Source: Thermaerobacter subterraneus DSM 13965 (GTDB lineage Bacteria > Bacillota > Sulfobacillia > Thermaerobacterales > Thermaerobacteraceae). Taken from it: a stretch of 64,000 nt of DNA. The stretch is taken from assembly GCF_000183545.2 (NCBI RefSeq), contig NZ_JH976535.1:1985837-2049836 (forward strand). The letters are read 5' to 3'. The notes below the pieces were generated by a model that was not told where the DNA came from, did not search any database, and saw only the letters and a list, made by a program, of their open reading frames with translations. Of the stretch, positions 52,881 to 60,891 are shown in pieces. Both the position numbers and the translations under genes were made by a program. Each line of letters opens with the position of its first letter. The first letter of the stretch is position 1.

Positions 52881-55135
52881 CGCCCCAGGACCTCCCTCAG
52901 GTCAGCAGCCGTCAGGGGCCGCTGGGCGGCCATCTCACGCAGTCGGCTCAACCGGGCCGTCACCTCAGAACGGGGGGTGCCGAGGAGCCAGCGCTGCACC
53001 TCTTCGTACCGCGGTCCGTCGGGCAGATTCTCACAGGGTCCCTGCGGCGGCGCCCCCCCGGCCCCCGGGGCGGTCGGCGCGTCGCCGCCGGGGGTCGGAA
53101 ACGGCGGGCCTGCCGGCGTCCGACCTGAGGACGCACCCACCACATCGGCGAGAACGGCGAGCAGGCACCCCTCGGCGTCGCCTGCCACCTCCCGGCGTCC
53201 GTAGAGCACGGCTTGCGCCACCTGTTGCGGAACCAAGATGTTGGAGCCACGCTCGATGACCGTGCCGGTGTCCGGATCGAGGTGGACCCAATGGGCGTCG
53301 CCGCGACCAGGGGGCAGCGTGACCACCCGGGGTCGGACGGTCCGGCCGACCCAGCGGTAGGCCTCGACCAGGTCGCGGGCCCACCGCAGGGCATCGTCGC
53401 GGCTCCCCAAGTCCTCAGGGGAGTACCAGATTTCCGCGCTAGAGTCGTTCGCTTGCACCAGGTGCCCACCTACCAGTTCCAGGAAGGCCGTGGTGCCTCG
53501 CATCACGGTCACCGGTCCCCAGGGCCTCTCCACGGTCTGCAGATTCGACAGCACGGGATACCGACCCGCATGGCGAACCGTCACCTGGAACGATGCCCGC
53601 AAGCTCTCCGGGACGTACGGCGGCCGGGGCGCGGCGACGCCCGCCCACCGGATGGCGCCGGCGGAGGTCCTGTCCGGACCTTCGCCAAACCACCAGACCT
53701 CTTGACCGCCGCCGTCCGGATCAGCACGGGTGGCAAGGACCCGAGCCAAGGTCACCGCTCCCGGCAACGGGTACCAGCCATAGGACGGCGGCAGGCTGAG
53801 GCTGGCGGGCCCCACCTGGGCACCTCGCATGGGTGGCGGCGCGATGGTCATGCCCGCCGTCCGCACCGGCGGGTATTCGAAGGGCAACAACCACTGGTCG
53901 ACCCGTCCCCGGTAGGACAGGGCGACCGTCGCCGCCCCGCGGGGTGGCAAGACCAGGTCTTGGATGCGGATGACATCGCCTTCCTGGGACCAGCGGACGG
54001 CATCGCCGCCCGGCGCCATCACCTCGAGCCGGGTCACGGTGAAGACGTGGCGAAGGGTGAGGACGGGATCTTCCACGGCCTCGCGGCCGCGGTTCTCCAG
54101 GCGGAGCCGGGCATGGACGACGACCTCCGGCGCCCGGCGGGCGTCGACGTCGAGTTCGTAGCGGCTGATGGCGAACGGGGGCGCCGGATCCGGCTCAGGA
54201 CCAGCATAAAGGGAAGCAACCCCGTTCCGGGCGTAGTGCAGCAGCTCAGCACGGGCGGCGTCCGCCTGGGCATACAAGGTGGCGACGAAGCCTGCCGACG
54301 ATGCCAGGGTGAGCAGCACAAGGGCGGCTGCGGTCATTCGCAAGCCCCATCGCACCCGTGTCTTGACCCAACGGCCCCGGCGGTAGGCCAGGGCCAGGGT
54401 CACCACCACGACCCCGGCCGCCGCCAGGTACAGCACCCGATGGGCGACAAACAGGGGCACGTCTTCGGCGAGGGCCGCCAACGCGACGTCCTGCCAATCC
54501 CCAGGGAGCATCCCCGAGCCGGTCCACTGTAGAAGCCACGCCACGGGGATGAAGGGTCTGACGAGAGATTGGAAGACATATGGTCCCACAAGGCCCGCCA
54601 GCCACGTGGCCAGGATCGCCGCGAACAGCGGCAGACCCCGCAAGCCCAGCCCCAACGCGCCGCCGAGGACACCGGCCCACAGCGCTCCCGAAACGATCCA
54701 CAGCGTCAGCAGGCCCCACTCGGCGAGCACGTAACCCCATGGTAGTCCGGCCGACCGGGCCAGTATGGCCATCCGCACTGCCGGCGGCACCACCGCCCCC
54801 AGGGCCGCCAGCAGAGCCAGGGGTGCCGTCCCGGCGAACTTGCCCAGGACCAGGGCCGCCTTGTCCACCGGCCAGGACCACAGCACCGCGGCGCTGTCCT
54901 CATCCCGCTCGGGATCGGCCGCCAGCCCCGCCAGCACCATGACCCCCACCTGGAGGAAGGCGAGGAACTGGGCCGCCTGCTGGAGGACGCCGGCTCCGGT
55001 CTCCGCCACGGTCTGGGTCACGGTCACCAGGCCCGTGGCCAGGCCGCCGGCCGCGGCGGCCGGCAACCACCAGCTGCGCCGCACCCGGGTCCAGGTGAAG
55101 CGGGCCGCCGTCCGGAAGGAAGCGAGCCAGCTCAC
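52877..55135 (-). CDS. Large ABC permease with extracellular peptidase-like domain
   Basis: A 752-residue protein. The N-terminal third (1-400) holds ABC-2 type helices; AADPERDEDSAAVLWSWPVDK in the first loop is characteristic of ABC-2 exporters. A beta-rich domain (about 400-550) shows YELDVDARRAPEVVVHARLR and ILPPRGAATVALSYRGRVDQW-like strands, as in M1-aminopeptidase-like permeases. The C-terminal part (about 560-700) has a helical gluzincin-like layout, but the place where HEXXH would stand reads VPQQVAQAVLYG, so it looks catalytically dead. This homology is inferred from layout, not proven. The GTG at 55135 overlaps the ATPase stop (GTGA), with AAGGAGGTC upstream. Confidence 0.7.
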   Translation of the reverse strand: MSWLASFRTAARFTWTRVRRSWWLPAAAAGGLATGLVTVTQTVAETGAGVLQQAAQFLAFLQVGVMVLAGLAADPERDEDSAAVLWSWPVDKAALVLGKFAGTAPLALLAALGAVVPPAVRMAILARSAGLPWGYVLAEWGLLTLWIVSGALWAGVLGGALGLGLRGLPLFAAILATWLAGLVGPYVFQSLVRPFIPVAWLLQWTGSGMLPGDWQDVALAALAEDVPLFVAHRVLYLAAAGVVVVTLALAYRRGRWVKTRVRWGLRMTAAALVLLTLASSAGFVATLYAQADAARAELLHYARNGVASLYAGPEPDPAPPFAISRYELDVDARRAPEVVVHARLRLENRGREAVEDPVLTLRHVFTVTRLEVMAPGGDAVRWSQEGDVIRIQDLVLPPRGAATVALSYRGRVDQWLLPFEYPPVRTAGMTIAPPPMRGAQVGPASLSLPPSYGWYPLPGAVTLARVLATRADPDGGGQEVWWFGEGPDRTSAGAIRWAGVAAPRPPYVPESLRASFQVTVRHAGRYPVLSNLQTVERPWGPVTVMRGTTAFLELVGGHLVQANDSSAEIWYSPEDLGSRDDALRWARDLVEAYRWVGRTVRPRVVTLPPGRGDAHWVHLDPDTGTVIERGSNILVPQQVAQAVLYGRREVAGDAEGCLLAVLADVVGASSGRTPAGPPFPTPGGDAPTAPGAGGAPPQGPCENLPDGPRYEEVQRWLLGTPRSEVTARLSRLREMAAQRPLTAADLREVLGR

Positions 55136-56160
55136 GGCCTGACCTCCTTCCCGCCGGAGGGCGAACCGGCGCCACGGCTCCCCGTGGCCCCACCGGCGGA
55201 GTCGCCCCCCGCCGTCCTCGCCGGTTCCTCCGCATCCGGCGCTTCCGAACCGGTCACCCGTTGCGGCGGCGGCGCCCCGGCCGGGTCCCCCGGGACCCCC
55301 CGGCGACCGGCCGCCAGGCCCCGCAGCAGGGCCACGTAGCCGTCTTCCACCCGGGGTTCGGCGGGGCGTGCTCCCGGGGGCTCGTGCCACGCCAGTACCC
55401 GCAGCAGGGCAGTGCCCCCCTCCCGGCGGGACGAGACCACCACGGCCCCTTGGGGCGCACTCCCTTCCACTTCCCAGACCAGGCCCGCGGCACAGGCGGC
55501 CAGGTCCTGGGGCGGTCCCAGCCAGCGCAGCCGCCCGCCGGCGATGACGGCCACCTCCTCGCAGGTGGCGGCGATGTCCTCCACCACATGGGTGGAGAAG
55601 ATGACCAGCCGCTCGGGGCCCAGGCCGCCCAGGAGCTGGCGGAAGCGGACGCGCTCCTCGGGGTCGAGCCCCGCGGTGGGTTCGTCCAGCAGGATCAGGG
55701 AGGGATCCCCCAGCAGGGCCATGGCGATGCCCAGGCGCCGGCGCATGCCGCCCGAGAGGCGGCCGGCCCGGACATGGCGCACGTCCAGAAGTCCCACTTG
55801 CTCGAGCCGGTGCTCGATCTCCCGCCGGCGGGCGGCCGAGTCGGCGATCCCCTTGAAGATGGCGGCGAAGTCCAGGGTCTCGTAGACCGTCAGCTGGGGG
55901 AACCAGCCGCCTTCCTGCGGGAGGTAGCCCAGGTGCTGGCGAACGGCGTGCTGGTCCCGGGGCAGGGTCCAGGGCCCGATGCGGACCTGCCCCTGGCTGG
56001 GTTCCACCAGGGTGGCCAGGATGCCCAGCAGGGTGCTCTTGCCGGCTCCGTTGGGCCCCAGAAGACCCAGCACGCCGGGTCCCCAGGACAGGTTCACGCC
56101 GTCAAGGGCTACCTTCCGGCGGCCGTAGACCTTGCTGACACCGGTCAGGTGCAGCCGCAT
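55132..56160 (-). CDS. ABC transporter ATP-binding protein
   Basis: A 342-residue ATPase of the ABC-2 export type. Walker A is GLLGPNGAGKSTLLGIL, the signature RLSGGMRRRLGIAMALLG, Walker B LILLDEPTAGLDPEE and the switch His in FSTHVVEDI. The C-terminal 120 residues end in a low-complexity tail. It drives the two downstream membrane subunits; whether the cargo is a drug, peptide or lipid is unknown. The ATG at 56160 begins the canonical MRLHLTGVSKVYG and follows GGGAGAGGAAA. An in-frame ATG at 56244 also has a GGAGGATGGAGG site and would add 28 residues. Confidence 0.88.
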   Translation of the reverse strand: MRLHLTGVSKVYGRRKVALDGVNLSWGPGVLGLLGPNGAGKSTLLGILATLVEPSQGQVRIGPWTLPRDQHAVRQHLGYLPQEGGWFPQLTVYETLDFAAIFKGIADSAARRREIEHRLEQVGLLDVRHVRAGRLSGGMRRRLGIAMALLGDPSLILLDEPTAGLDPEERVRFRQLLGGLGPERLVIFSTHVVEDIAATCEEVAVIAGGRLRWLGPPQDLAACAAGLVWEVEGSAPQGAVVVSSRREGGTALLRVLAWHEPPGARPAEPRVEDGYVALLRGLAAGRRGVPGDPAGAPPPQRVTGSEAPDAEEPARTAGGDSAGGATGSRGAGSPSGGKEVRP

Positions 56161-56315
56161 GCCCGTTTCCTCTCCCGCGCTGGCCGTGGCAGTCGCCGCG
56201 GGACCGCCCCGGCGCCATGGGGCCTTATGACGGGTCGCGTCCATCCTCCATCCTCCCCGCACCGTCGCTTCCACCCGGAGAGACGGGCGAGATCGCCGGA
56301 CGTTCCCTACCAGCG

Positions 56316-56347
56316 GCACGCCGGCCGGGAGGATCCGGCCGGCGTGC
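56316..56347 (-). terminator. Strong hairpin, possible terminator after the VanZ-like gene
   Basis: Perfect 13-bp arms (GCACGCCGGCCGG and complement) flank a 6-base loop just downstream of the VanZ-like gene on the minus strand. No T-run follows on either strand, so termination would depend on the stem alone. It may instead be an RNA-stabilising hairpin. Confidence 0.4.
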
Positions 56348-56385
56348 ATTGCTCAGCGTCTGCCAGCGTCCATTTCCCATCTCGC

Positions 56386-56880
56386 TCAGGCACGTCTGAA
56401 GCCCAGGCGGGCGACCCGGGCGGCCCCGTAGCCCAGTAAGGCGCCAAGAACGTTGAGCAGTAGATCGTCGACATCCCACGACCCAGTCCCCAGGAAGAAC
56501 TCGGCCGTCTCCAGGATGCCGCTGGCGACCAGGGCGCTGGCGGTTACGAGCCGGGCCGATGCCCGCCGCGGCCAGCACCAGACCCAAAGGAGCCCCCACG
56601 GCACGAAGATCAGCACATTGCCGGCCAGGTTTTGCATTGCTACCCCGGGCGACGGCTCGCCGGCCAGATACCCGGCAATGGTACGGAAAGGAATCAGGTT
56701 AACGGACCAGCGCCAGCGGGCCACGAGCAATTCAGGGTCCAAGCCGTTACGCCACAGCGGCGCCGGAAACTTGAATACCGTCACGCGTAGGAGAACCGCC
56801 AGGTACACCCCAAAGGCGAGTGCCCGCAGCCAGCCCCACCCCGGCCGCCGCCGGGCCTGGTTGCGACGTATGGGTACCAC
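56386..56880 (-). CDS. VanZ-like membrane protein
   Basis: A 164-residue protein with four to five helices and the VanZ-family pattern: VNLIPFRTI in the first loop, NLAGNVLIFVPWGLLW, then GILETAEFFLGTGSWDVDDLLLNVLGALLGY at the C-terminus. VanZ relatives are linked to teicoplanin resistance and, more widely, to cell-envelope homeostasis; the chemistry is not known. The GTG start at 56880 is preceded by GGGGGGACG, a weak site. It may be the last gene of the sigma-factor operon, 103 bases after the ATPase gene. Confidence 0.85.
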   Translation of the reverse strand: MVPIRRNQARRRPGWGWLRALAFGVYLAVLLRVTVFKFPAPLWRNGLDPELLVARWRWSVNLIPFRTIAGYLAGEPSPGVAMQNLAGNVLIFVPWGLLWVWCWPRRASARLVTASALVASGILETAEFFLGTGSWDVDDLLLNVLGALLGYGAARVARLGFRRA

Positions 56881-56983
56881 CGTCCCCCCTGTTTCCTGCT
56901 CCTTATGCCGTTTGCACCGGTGGCCCCGGCGCGGGCCCTGCTCCGGCTGCCGACGCCGGGCGACGGGCGGCGCGGAGCCTCGC

Positions 56984-57667
56984 TCACCGCCCCGGCAGGA
57001 CCAGGCACTGGTCCGCCAGATCGGCCAGCCGCCCCTCGCTGTCGACCACCACCGCCCACACCGGCCGCCCGCCGGCGGCCGCCGCCCGGTATTCCTCCAG
57101 GGCGGCCCGCAAAAGGGTCACGCCGTCATGGTCCAGGCCACGGGCGGGTTCGTCCAGGATCCAGAGGGCCGGGCGCGCCAGCAGGCTCTGGGCCAGCAAC
57201 CAGCGGCGCCACTGGCCACCCGAAAGCTCCTCCAGGCGCTGGCGGGCCGCACCGTCCAGGCCCCACCGCCGGAGGGCCGCGGCCACCGCCTGCCGTGGCT
57301 CGGGCACGGCCCGCAGGGCGGCCAGGTAGGCCAGGGCGGCGGCCACCTTCATCCGCCGGGCCACGCGGCCTTCCTGGGGCACGTATCCGGTGCATCCCCG
57401 GACCGCGGCCAGGGCGCCGGGTCCTGCCCCGGGAAAGGAAACCGGCTCCCCGCCGGGAGCCGGCCAGGGGTAGTGCACCTGCCCCCGGCGAGGAACGGCC
57501 AGCGTCGCCAGCACCCGGAGCAACAGCGACTTGCCCGCCCCCGGCGGCCCTGTGACCAGCACCACCCCTGGTGCCAGCACGGTGTCAGGGACCGCCACCG
57601 GCTGCCGGCTCGGCAGGACCAGCTCCTCCCACGCCAGGCGCCGCACTCCGGCCAGGGTCAGGGCCAT
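56984..57667 (-). CDS. Minimal ABC ATPase
   Basis: A 227-residue compact ABC ATPase: Walker A VTGPPGAGKSLLLRVL, signature ELSGGQWRRWLLAQSLL, Walker B ALWILDEPARGLD. The switch His position reads AVVVDSEGRL, so the usual His is replaced by Asp or Ser. The small size and high divergence resemble CcmA-type heme-export or lantibiotic-export ATPases. The second ATG (57667) is chosen because GGGGAG lies nine bases before it and abuts the first. It follows the 443-residue membrane protein gene by 31 bases. Confidence 0.78.
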   Translation of the reverse strand: MALTLAGVRRLAWEELVLPSRQPVAVPDTVLAPGVVLVTGPPGAGKSLLLRVLATLAVPRRGQVHYPWPAPGGEPVSFPGAGPGALAAVRGCTGYVPQEGRVARRMKVAAALAYLAALRAVPEPRQAVAAALRRWGLDGAARQRLEELSGGQWRRWLLAQSLLARPALWILDEPARGLDHDGVTLLRAALEEYRAAAAGGRPVWAVVVDSEGRLADLADQCLVLPGR

Positions 57668-57698
57668 GGGGTCCATCTCCCCACGCCAGGAGCCCCAT

Positions 57699-59030
57699 TC
57701 ATACGGCCACCTCCCCGGCGCCCGCCTGCTTGGCCAACCCCCGCCCCAGCAGGGCCGCCGCCAGGAGCATGGCCGCCTGCACGGCGACCGCCGGCAAGGG
57801 ACCCGCGGCCAGCGGGTTCCAGGGGCCGAGCCAGTGGCCCCCCAGGGTCACGGCCGTCCACAGGCCGGCGGAGGCCAGCATGGCGCCCAGGGTGCCCGCC
57901 CGCATGTGCCACCACAGGGCCCACGCCGCCGCCAGCCAGAGGGGCGCCAGCCGGGCCAGGATCACCACCAAGGTCCCGCCGAGGGTCCCGGCCGCCGAAC
58001 CGGCGACCGCCCCGGTGGCCGGCCACGCCGGAACGGTGTCTGGGGCGGGACCCCCGGGCGGCAGGCCCATGAACGCCTGCACCGCGGCCGGCTGGATCCA
58101 CCCCGCCACCAGGATGAACAGGGTCGCCAGCAGGCCCGCCACGCCGGCCCGGGCCAGCAGCCGGCTGGCCGCAGGGAACGGCGACAGGGTCTCCAGATCG
58201 GCCCATAGCCGCTGCCGCCGGGGCCAGACGGCCGCCAGCGCCACCAGGGTGCCCAGCCACGGCGCCACCAGGGCGAGGCTGTCGGCGGAGAGCAGGATGA
58301 GGCGCCAGCCGTCCAGCACCGGCCGGCTTGCGGGACCCAGGGCTCCCGCCCCATCCCCTGCCGCACGGAGCGCCGGGGTCCAGTCCGGCATGAGCCCCCG
58401 GGCCGTCTCCACCGCCACCAGGTGCAGCAGCAGGCCGCCGGCCATCAAAAGCAGTTGCAGGGCGAGAAACGGCAGGGGAAAGCAGCGGGCTTCCGCGGCC
58501 AGAAGCCTCAGCAGCTGCACCATACGAGGCCGCACCGTACCGGCCGGGATCAGGGTGTCCCGGTCCAGCGGCCCGCCGCCGGCCCGGGCCGGGACCGGGC
58601 CGGCGGGCAGCGCGGCAACGGGCTCGGGTTCCTCCTGCCCGCCCGCCGTCGCCAGCAAGGCCCGGGTCACCCGGGGCACCAGGTCCTGGGGAACGGGTCC
58701 GGGCTCGGCCCGCAGGGCTGCGAAGTCCGCCCACAGAGCCTTCACCTCCGCCGGGGAGAGGGGATCGTCCCCCTCCCGGCGGGCCCCTTCCGCCGCTTCC
58801 TGCCAGAGCATCTCCCAGGCCTGCGCCGCACCCTGGGGAGCCGCCGTGGCCCCCGCGAGACGGGGGTCATCAGACCCTGCGGCCGGATCGTGGTCCGGAG
58901 CACCGGCCGGGGCCGCGGCGGAGGGGTTGGGCGCAGCAGGCCGTTCTTCCCCAGCCGGTGCGGGCCGATTCGCCGCCGGGGGCTCCCGCCGCTCGCCCTT
59001 GCGGCGAGCCGCCACGTCAGGGCTCGTCAT
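57699..59030 (-). CDS. Multi-pass membrane protein coupled to an ECF sigma factor
   Basis: A 443-residue protein. Residues 1-60 are low complexity. A soluble, acidic helical region (about 66-160; EMLWQEAAEGARREGDDP, KALWADFAALRAEPG) comes next, then at least five or six hydrophobic segments from about 175 to the end. Its start overlaps the sigma gene by 14 bases, the usual place for an anti-sigma factor, but the soluble part lacks the His/Cys zinc motif of ZAS-type anti-sigma factors. It could be both the anti-sigma and the membrane part of the ABC system whose ATPase follows. I do not recognise a named family. Confidence 0.6.
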   Translation of the reverse strand: MTSPDVAARRKGERREPPAANRPAPAGEERPAAPNPSAAAPAGAPDHDPAAGSDDPRLAGATAAPQGAAQAWEMLWQEAAEGARREGDDPLSPAEVKALWADFAALRAEPGPVPQDLVPRVTRALLATAGGQEEPEPVAALPAGPVPARAGGGPLDRDTLIPAGTVRPRMVQLLRLLAAEARCFPLPFLALQLLLMAGGLLLHLVAVETARGLMPDWTPALRAAGDGAGALGPASRPVLDGWRLILLSADSLALVAPWLGTLVALAAVWPRRQRLWADLETLSPFPAASRLLARAGVAGLLATLFILVAGWIQPAAVQAFMGLPPGGPAPDTVPAWPATGAVAGSAAGTLGGTLVVILARLAPLWLAAAWALWWHMRAGTLGAMLASAGLWTAVTLGGHWLGPWNPLAAGPLPAVAVQAAMLLAAALLGRGLAKQAGAGEVAV

Positions 59031-59751
59031 CGCGCGTCACCTCCCCCTGGCCGCCCGCCGGTTCCAACTCCCGGTCCAGCTCTTCAAGTGCCTGGCGCAG
59101 GCTCTTCAGCGCCCGGTGCAGGCGGGACTTGACGGTCCCTTCGGCCACGCCGAGAATGGCCGCCACCTCGGCCACCGGGCGTTCCTCCAGGATCCGCAGG
59201 ACCACCACCTGCCGCCAGGGTTCCGGCAGGGTGCCAAGGGCCGCCCGCAGCCTCTCGGCCCGGGCCGCGTGGCCGGCGCGCCAGGCCACCACCTCCGCCG
59301 GATCGCAGCCGGGGTCGTCCACCGCGGCCCCGTCAGGGGAAGATCCGGCGTGCCAGGGCGGCGGTCCCTCGGGCAAGGCGGCCGCCAGGGCCACCCGCCG
59401 GCGGTAGGCGCTGCGGGCGTCGTCCCGCAGCCGGTTCGTCAGGATGGTGTAGAGCCAGGGGCCCAGGCGGGCGGGCATGGTCCCGGCGCGGAAGCTGCCC
59501 AGCGCCCGCACCAGGGTGTCCTGCACCAGGTCCTGGGCGGCTTCGGGATCCGCTCCCAGCCGGAGGGCATAGCGGTACAGGCGGGGTGCCCAGTGCTCGG
59601 CCAGCCGCTGCAGGGCGGCCGGATCGCCCGCCCGCAGGCCGGCCTCCCAGGAGGCATCCACCTCCGGCTCGCGGAAAGGCGTCCGGGAGGGGGAACCCGC
59701 GCCGGCAAGAGCCCCGGCGTCTCGGATCCCAGGGTCCAAGGTCACCCCCAT
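59017..59751 (-). CDS. ECF-type RNA polymerase sigma factor
   Basis: A 244-residue sigma-70 family protein of the ECF group. Region 2 spans about residues 30-95 (RLAEHWAPRLYRYALRLG, AQDLVQDTLVRALGSFR, LGPWLYTILTNRLRDDARS). Region 4 (about 165-225) has the HTH of RILEERPVAEVAAILGVAEG, then TVKSRLHRALKSLRQAL. A 40-residue Pro/Gly-rich linker joins them. The ATG at 59751 is the first in-frame start with the family's length; the upstream frame is open but has no homology, and the ribosome site is weak. The next gene overlaps by 14 bases, suggesting linked control of the membrane protein and ABC ATPase. Confidence 0.88.
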   Translation of the reverse strand: MGVTLDPGIRDAGALAGAGSPSRTPFREPEVDASWEAGLRAGDPAALQRLAEHWAPRLYRYALRLGADPEAAQDLVQDTLVRALGSFRAGTMPARLGPWLYTILTNRLRDDARSAYRRRVALAAALPEGPPPWHAGSSPDGAAVDDPGCDPAEVVAWRAGHAARAERLRAALGTLPEPWRQVVVLRILEERPVAEVAAILGVAEGTVKSRLHRALKSLRQALEELDRELEPAGGQGEVTRDDEP

Positions 59752-60199
59752 GACGGCCCGTCCGGGAAGCCCGCCCGCCCGTGCGGCGGGGGCTTCGAGC
59801 CGGCCGCCATCCCCTTCCCCGGCCCCGAGCCCTGCGCCGTCAGGGCAGCGGGCGACTGCCGAGTGGCTGCGGGTTCCGGGTTGCCGCGGGGAACGGCGGG
59901 ATCCCAGGCTGCGCAGCCGCCAGGGGATGTCCGCAGCATAGCCGCCGCCGTCCAACGTTGCGATCCTCCTCCCCCACCCGCCGGCCGCCCCCAATCCCCA
60001 GTTCAGCGCCGCCAGCCTGGCGAAGGGCGGCGTGCCGGCCAGGCATGGGGTCCCATCTCGTCAAACAAGACGAACCACCCCCGGCCGGGTTCCCGCCGGG
60101 GGACCGGCCAGAGGGGCAGCCAGATGGCCTGCGCCCTTGGCGGGTGCGCCGCAGGCGCAGGCGGGAATGCGCCCCATCCTTGAGCTGCGCCCCGTTCTC
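59752..60199. other. Intergenic region upstream of the sigma factor gene
   Basis: The 448 bases between the sigma gene and the DUF4260 gene (both minus strand) hold no convincing gene. A 74-codon minus-strand frame at 59840-60064 lacks a ribosome site and homology. The hairpin at 60078-60102 is listed separately. No clear sigma-A or self-recognised ECF promoter is visible before 59751. Confidence 0.4.
60078..60102 (-). terminator. Hairpin terminator after the DUF4260 gene
   Basis: CCCCCGGC and GCCGGGGG (60078-60085 and 60095-60102) form an 8-bp stem with a 9-base loop. Read on the minus strand it is followed by a T-rich tract (TGGTTCGTCTTGTTTG). It lies about 100 bases downstream of the DUF4260 gene. 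Confidence 0.5.
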
Positions 60200-60670
60200 T
60201 CACCAGCGCGGCCGGAGGGGCGCCTCTTCCAGCTGCAGGTGGGTCGACCGCAGGTAGGGGTACAGCTTCAGCCCCCGGCCCAGGGCCCGGTTCAGCCCGA
60301 TGTAGGCCAGCCAGCCCAGCAGGGGCAGGTAGACCCGGCCCGCCAGCCACCATCCCCCAAGGCCCAGGAGCAGCGGCAGCACCGTGCTGTGGGCGGCGTT
60401 GTACAGGAGGAACCAGCGGCGCGGGACCAGCGGTTCGGGCGCCTCTCCCGCCGGGCGCCGGCGGCCGCGGGCCCCCTGGGCCGGGGCGGAGCCCTGCACC
60501 CCATCCCTCTCCAGGCGCCGTGCAGCCCTGCGGAAGGGAATCCCACCGATCACCCCGGGCAGGACGAAGAACGCGGCAAAGGCCACCCAGCCGCCGCCGG
60601 CGGCAGCGTAGGCCGTCACCGCCGCCACGGCCAGCAGCAACCCCTCCAGCCGCAGCCACCACTGGGCCAC
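60200..60670 (-). CDS. DUF4260 family membrane protein
   Basis: A 156-residue protein with four hydrophobic segments. It matches DUF4260 in plan: WLRLEGLLLAVAAVTAY, then FVLPGVIGG, a charged loop enriched in Arg/Pro, LLYNAAHSTVLPLLLGLGG, and WLAYIGLNRALGRGLKLYPY with a final STHLQ. The family is thought to be membrane-embedded and has no known function. The GTG at 60670 has a GGAGGGG site upstream. The frame upstream to 60871 lacks homology and is not included. Confidence 0.8.
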   Translation of the reverse strand: MAQWWLRLEGLLLAVAAVTAYAAAGGGWVAFAAFFVLPGVIGGIPFRRAARRLERDGVQGSAPAQGARGRRRPAGEAPEPLVPRRWFLLYNAAHSTVLPLLLGLGGWWLAGRVYLPLLGWLAYIGLNRALGRGLKLYPYLRSTHLQLEEAPLRPRW

Positions 60671-60891
60671 GGTTTCCCCCTCCCCTCCGCCACCCTCGTA
60701 CAAGCCGCAACCGGCTCCGGAAGGCCAGGCCGCGGGCCGGACCGTCCGCGGGGCGGGCGGCCGGCAAAGCCGCGGGCTCCCCCCGCAGGCGCCGCTCCGG
60801 GCTTGCTTCAGCCGGCGCGTCATTCGGCCGGCCAGCGGACGTCCAGGCGGCACCCTGCGGATGCGGACCACGGGCCGCCGGTGCAGGGCGG

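Noticed and set aside
59840-60064. 74-codon minus-strand frame upstream of the sigma gene
   Set aside because: No ribosome site, no recognisable motif, and composition like the noncoding shadow frames.
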